Source: a bacterium (GTDB lineage: Bacteria; DYJV01; JALVYZ01). Taken from it: a DNA stretch of 21,699 bases. The first letter of the stretch is position 1; each line of letters begins with the position of its first letter. The translations under genes were made by a program, and so were the position numbers. A model generated the notes under the pieces. The model was given only the letters and a program-made list of their open reading frames with translations. It was not told the DNA's origin and ran no database searches. Shown piece after piece: positions 18,868 to 21,699 of the stretch. The stretch is from contig JALVYZ010000366.1 of the NCBI GenBank assembly GCA_027037705.1, positions 1-21,699 on the forward strand, given 5' to 3'.

Positions 18868-21489
18868 ATGGAGGAGTTTCTAAAAAGTGAGTATGATTTT
18901 AATAAATTTGAAGAGAAATGGTATAAATATTGGGAAGAAAATAAATATTTTCATGCAGATGAAAGTTCAGAGAAAAAACCTTTCTCAATGGTGATTCCAC
19001 CACCAAATGTTACAGGCTCACTTCATATGGGCCATGCTTTAAATAATACACTTCAAGATATTTTAGCAAGATATAAGAGATTAAAAGGATACAATGTTTT
19101 ATGGATGCCAGGGACAGATCATGCTGGTATTGCAACCCAAAATGTTGTTGAGAGAGAGCTTGCCAAAAAAGGAATTTCAAGACATGATATAGGAAGGGAA
19201 AAATTTATAGAAGAAGTTTGGAAATGGAAAGAACAGTATGGGAATACTATTATCAGACAGCTTAAAAGACTTGGTGCAACTTGTGACTGGGATAGAATAA
19301 GGTTTACAATGGATGAAGGTCTTTCAAAAGCTGTAAGAGAGGTTTTTGTAAGGTTGTATGAAGAAGGATTAATTTATAAAGGAAATTATATTATTAACTG
19401 GTGTCCAAGATGTCATACTGCTTTATCTGACCTTGAAGTTGAAATGAAAGAACAAGATGGGAAATTATGGTATTTAAAATATCCTGTAAAAGGTGAAAAA
19501 GATAGATATGTTGTAGTAGCTACAACGAGACCAGAAACAATGCTTGGAGATACTGCGGTTGCAGTAAATCCAAATGATGAAAGATATAAAGACTTAATTG
19601 GTAAAACTGTAATTTTACCATTAATGAATAGAGAAATTCCAGTTATTGCTGATGAATATGTTGATAAAGAGTTTGGAACAGGTGTTGTTAAAATTACTCC
19701 AGCACATGACTTTAATGATTTTATGATAGGTGAGAAACATAACCTTAAATTTGTTAATGTGATGACAAAAGATGCTAAAATGAATGAAAATGCAGGTAAA
19801 TATGCTGGACTTGATAGATATGAAGCAAGAGAGAAAATTTTAAATGATTTAGAAAGCCTTGGACTTTTAGAAAAGATTGATGATTATAAATTGTTTGCTG
19901 GGCATTGTTATAGATGTTCAACAATTGTTGAGCCTTTAATTTCAGAGCAATGGTTTGTAAAAATAAAACCACTTGCTGAAAAAGCAATCGAAGCTGTTAA
20001 AAAAGGAAATACAAGGATAATCCCAGAACAATGGGAAAATAATTATTATGGCTGGATGGAAAATATCAGAGATTGGTGTATTTCTCGTCAGATTTGGTGG
20101 GGGCATAGAATTCCTGTATGGTATTGCAATGATTGTGGAAAAGAAGCTGCATCTCGTGAAGACCTAACCAAATGTCCTAATTGTAATAGTGAAAATATTT
20201 ATCAGGATAGTGATGTTTTGGATACATGGTTTAGTTCAGCTTTATGGCCATTCTCCACAATGGGCTGGCCTGAAAAAACAAAATTATTAGAAGTATTTTA
20301 TCCCACAAGTGTTCTTGTGACAGGATTTGATATTCTATTTTTTTGGGTTGCAAGAATGATGATGATGGGATTGAAATTTATGGGAGATGTCCCTTTTAGA
20401 GATGTTTACATTCATGCTCTTGTAAGAGATGAACATGGACAAAAGATGTCTAAATCAAAAGGTAATGTCATTGATCCACTTGAAATTATCAAAAAGCACG
20501 GAGCAGATGCATTAAGATTAACTCTTGCTGCTTTTGCAGCTCAAGGTAGGGATATAAGATTATCAGAGCAGAGAATTATAGGATACAAGGCATTTATAAA
20601 TAAAGTATGGAATGCTGCTAAATTTGTAATTATGAATATTACAGATTTTGATTATCAAAAGCCAGAAAAACTTTCTACACTGGATAAATGGATATTAGCA
20701 AAGCTCAAAGAATGTGTTAAAAATTATGAAAAATCAATGGACGAATATAAATTTAATGAAGTAGTTCATCATATTTATCAATTTACATGGCATGAATTCT
20801 GTGATTGGTACATAGAACTATCAAAAGCAAATTTAAACAATGTAAAACTTAGAAAAAGTACTCAATGGACTCTTGTTTACACATTTAAGGCGATATTGCA
20901 GATGCTTCATCCAATGATACCATTTGTAACAGAAGAATTATGGCATAAATTTAAAGTTGATACAGATATTATTGTTAGTAGTTTTATTGATTCTAATGAG
21001 ATAGAAGATTATTTAGAAGAACTTGAAGAGATTGAAAAGGTAAAAGAATTAATTAGTGGTATAAGAAATATTAGAGGTGAATTAAATATTTCCCCTTCAA
21101 AAAAAGTTAAAGGATATTATATTACCGAGGAAAACTTTATAGAAAAGAATTTAGAATATATTTGTAGACTTGCAAATCTTATAAGTTTTAACAAAAAAAC
21201 AGATGAAGTCGCTGGTAAATTAGTGAAAGATTATATTGCGAAAACTGAAATTTTTCTTGATATCGAAGGAGTTGTAGATATAGAAGGAGAAAAAAATAGA
21301 TTGAATAAAGAGATTCAAAAAATAAAAAAAGAACTTGATAGAATTGAAAAGAAACTTCAAAATGAATCTTTTTTAAGTAAAGCACCAAAAGAAGTTGTAG
21401 AAAAAGAAAAAAAGAAAAGAGAAGAATTTTTAGAAAAGTTAAAAAAAGTAGAAGATAGTTTAAATATTTTTGATAAAATAGATAATTGA
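18868..21489 (+). CDS. valS: Valyl-tRNA synthetase
   Basis: Class I synthetase charging tRNA-Val, cytoplasmic, 873 residues. The N-terminus has [21 protein letters not shown] with the HIGH motif as HMGH at 53-56. The editing domain (about 190-340, with [17 protein letters not shown]) removes mischarged threonine. A zinc-ribbon-like pair of CxxC motifs (YCNDCGK and KCPNCNS) precedes [19 protein letters not shown] is at 526-530 ([14 protein letters not shown]). The anticodon-binding domain follows, and the last 70 residues form the charged coiled coil typical of ValRS. AAGGAGG at 18848-18854 lies 13 bases upstream of the ATG, slightly far, inside the preceding gene's end, so translation is probably coupled. 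Complete and apparently functional. Confidence 0.98.
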   Translation: MEEFLKSEYDFNKFEEKWYKYWEENKYFHADESSEKKPFSMVIPPPNVTGSLHMGHALNNTLQDILARYKRLKGYNVLWMPGTDHAGIATQNVVERELAKKGISRHDIGREKFIEEVWKWKEQYGNTIIRQLKRLGATCDWDRIRFTMDEGLSKAVREVFVRLYEEGLIYKGNYIINWCPRCHTALSDLEVEMKEQDGKLWYLKYPVKGEKDRYVVVATTRPETMLGDTAVAVNPNDERYKDLIGKTVILPLMNREIPVIADEYVDKEFGTGVVKITPAHDFNDFMIGEKHNLKFVNVMTKDAKMNENAGKYAGLDRYEAREKILNDLESLGLLEKIDDYKLFAGHCYRCSTIVEPLISEQWFVKIKPLAEKAIEAVKKGNTRIIPEQWENNYYGWMENIRDWCISRQIWWGHRIPVWYCNDCGKEAASREDLTKCPNCNSENIYQDSDVLDTWFSSALWPFSTMGWPEKTKLLEVFYPTSVLVTGFDILFFWVARMMMMGLKFMGDVPFRDVYIHALVRDEHGQKMSKSKGNVIDPLEIIKKHGADALRLTLAAFAAQGRDIRLSEQRIIGYKAFINKVWNAAKFVIMNITDFDYQKPEKLSTLDKWILAKLKECVKNYEKSMDEYKFNEVVHHIYQFTWHEFCDWYIELSKANLNNVKLRKSTQWTLVYTFKAILQMLHPMIPFVTEELWHKFKVDTDIIVSSFIDSNEIEDYLEELEEIEKVKELISGIRNIRGELNISPSKKVKGYYITEENFIEKNLEYICRLANLISFNKKTDEVAGKLVKDYIAKTEIFLDIEGVVDIEGEKNRLNKEIQKIKKELDRIEKKLQNESFLSKAPKEVVEKEKKKREEFLEKLKKVEDSLNIFDKIDN

Positions 21490-21589
21490 AATTGAGATAG
21501 TTGGAAATAATTTAAATTTTAAAAGCTATGATGAAAATATCTTGTAATTTAAAAGAATAGATTAATCACTTTTTTCAAAGTTATAATTC
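21490..21589. other. AT-rich gap after valS, no gene seen
   Basis: About 100 bases between the valS stop and a possible new start. I see no hairpin terminator, tRNA or strong promoter. A TATAAT at 21582-21587 is only two bases before the ATG at 21590, too close to serve it. A 19-codon stretch in the +1 frame (to TAA at about 21547) lacks a normal start codon and is left out as a gene. Confidence 0.5.
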
Positions 21590-21699
21590 ATGAAAAATAA
21601 ATATTTGTTTTTTATATTATTTTTATTTTTTTTTTTATGTTTTTTTTATATTTTTTAATTTTTCAAATACAAAAATTTTTTTGATTTTTGAAGTGTATT
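21590..21699 (+). other. Possible start of a membrane-protein gene, interrupted in T-tracts
   Basis: ATG at 21590 opens MKNKYLFFILFLFFFLCFFY, an almost pure hydrophobic segment like a signal anchor, but the frame stops at TAA 21656-21658 after 22 residues. One base later the next frame is open to the window edge and reads FSNTKIFLIFEVY after the T-tract. Skipping a single T in the runs at 21626-21636, 21640-21647 or 21651-21656 would fuse both parts into one plausible membrane-anchored protein. It may be a slippage-prone real gene, an assembly error in a homopolymer, or chance in T-rich DNA. No ribosome binding site is evident. Confidence 0.3.
21626..21636. repeat. Homopolymer tract of 11 T
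   Basis: Eleven T in a row, followed closely by runs of 8 (21640-21647), 6 (21651-21656), 5 (21659-21663) and 7 T (21676-21682). Such tracts are prone to replication slippage and to sequencing error, and they lie within the putative reading frame starting at 21590. Confidence 0.9.

Noticed and set aside
21485-21547. Short frame after valS reading [19 protein letters not shown]
   Set aside because: No usable start codon and under 25 codons; could be a gene remnant but nothing supports it.
1-21699. CRISPR arrays, insertion sequences, attachment sites or phage genes
   Set aside because: None seen; no direct-repeat series, transposase or integrase motifs in any frame I read.

Overview
The window is a strongly AT-rich stretch of bacterial core genome. 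Every gene I can support lies on the + strand, packed with gaps of mostly 0-130 bases. It runs from the last codons of rpsG through fusA, tuf, rpmG, tRNA-Trp, secE, nusG, rplK, rplA, an L10-type leader, rplJ, rplL, a hairpin, rpoB and rpoC. It continues into a thi4-type thiazole synthase, an OmpR-type response regulator with its histidine kinase, an unusual acidic protein with a degenerate receiver domain, and valS. It ends in about 210 bases of very T-rich sequence that may begin another membrane-protein gene.

The organism looks like a Gram-negative-type, low-GC bacterium. Both large RNA polymerase subunits are long: beta has an SI2-like insert and beta' an SI3-like insert in the trigger loop, as in Proteobacteria and several related phyla and unlike Firmicutes. 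The thiazole synthase has the archaeal-type active-site histidine instead of the sacrificial cysteine of yeast THI4, which fits an anaerobic, sulfide-rich setting. Species cannot be named from the sequence; a thermophilic or anaerobic deep-branching lineage is a guess.

Region 1 (1-3617) carries translation factors and L33. Region 2 (3543-6572) carries tRNA-Trp, the SecE/NusG pair and the L11/L1/L10/L12 stalk genes. Region 3 (6573-14972) is RNA polymerase. Region 4 (15003-17855) adds thiamine synthesis and a two-component system. Region 5 (17856-21699) holds the pseudo-receiver protein, valS and the tail. The first three regions form the usual translation/transcription supply line, but the str-operon end (rpsG-fusA-tuf) is joined directly to the rpmG-trnW-secE-nusG cluster, so one tuf serves as the junction.

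I see no clearly new multi-gene system. The most interesting signals are: tuf codon use wholly unlike its neighbours, with a change in its last few codons; a five-cysteine cluster in the EF-Tu G domain; the pseudo-receiver protein, with a strong internal start and an interlocked chain of mini-ORFs overlapping an extended -10 box upstream; and a possible frameshifted membrane protein in T-tracts at the window end.
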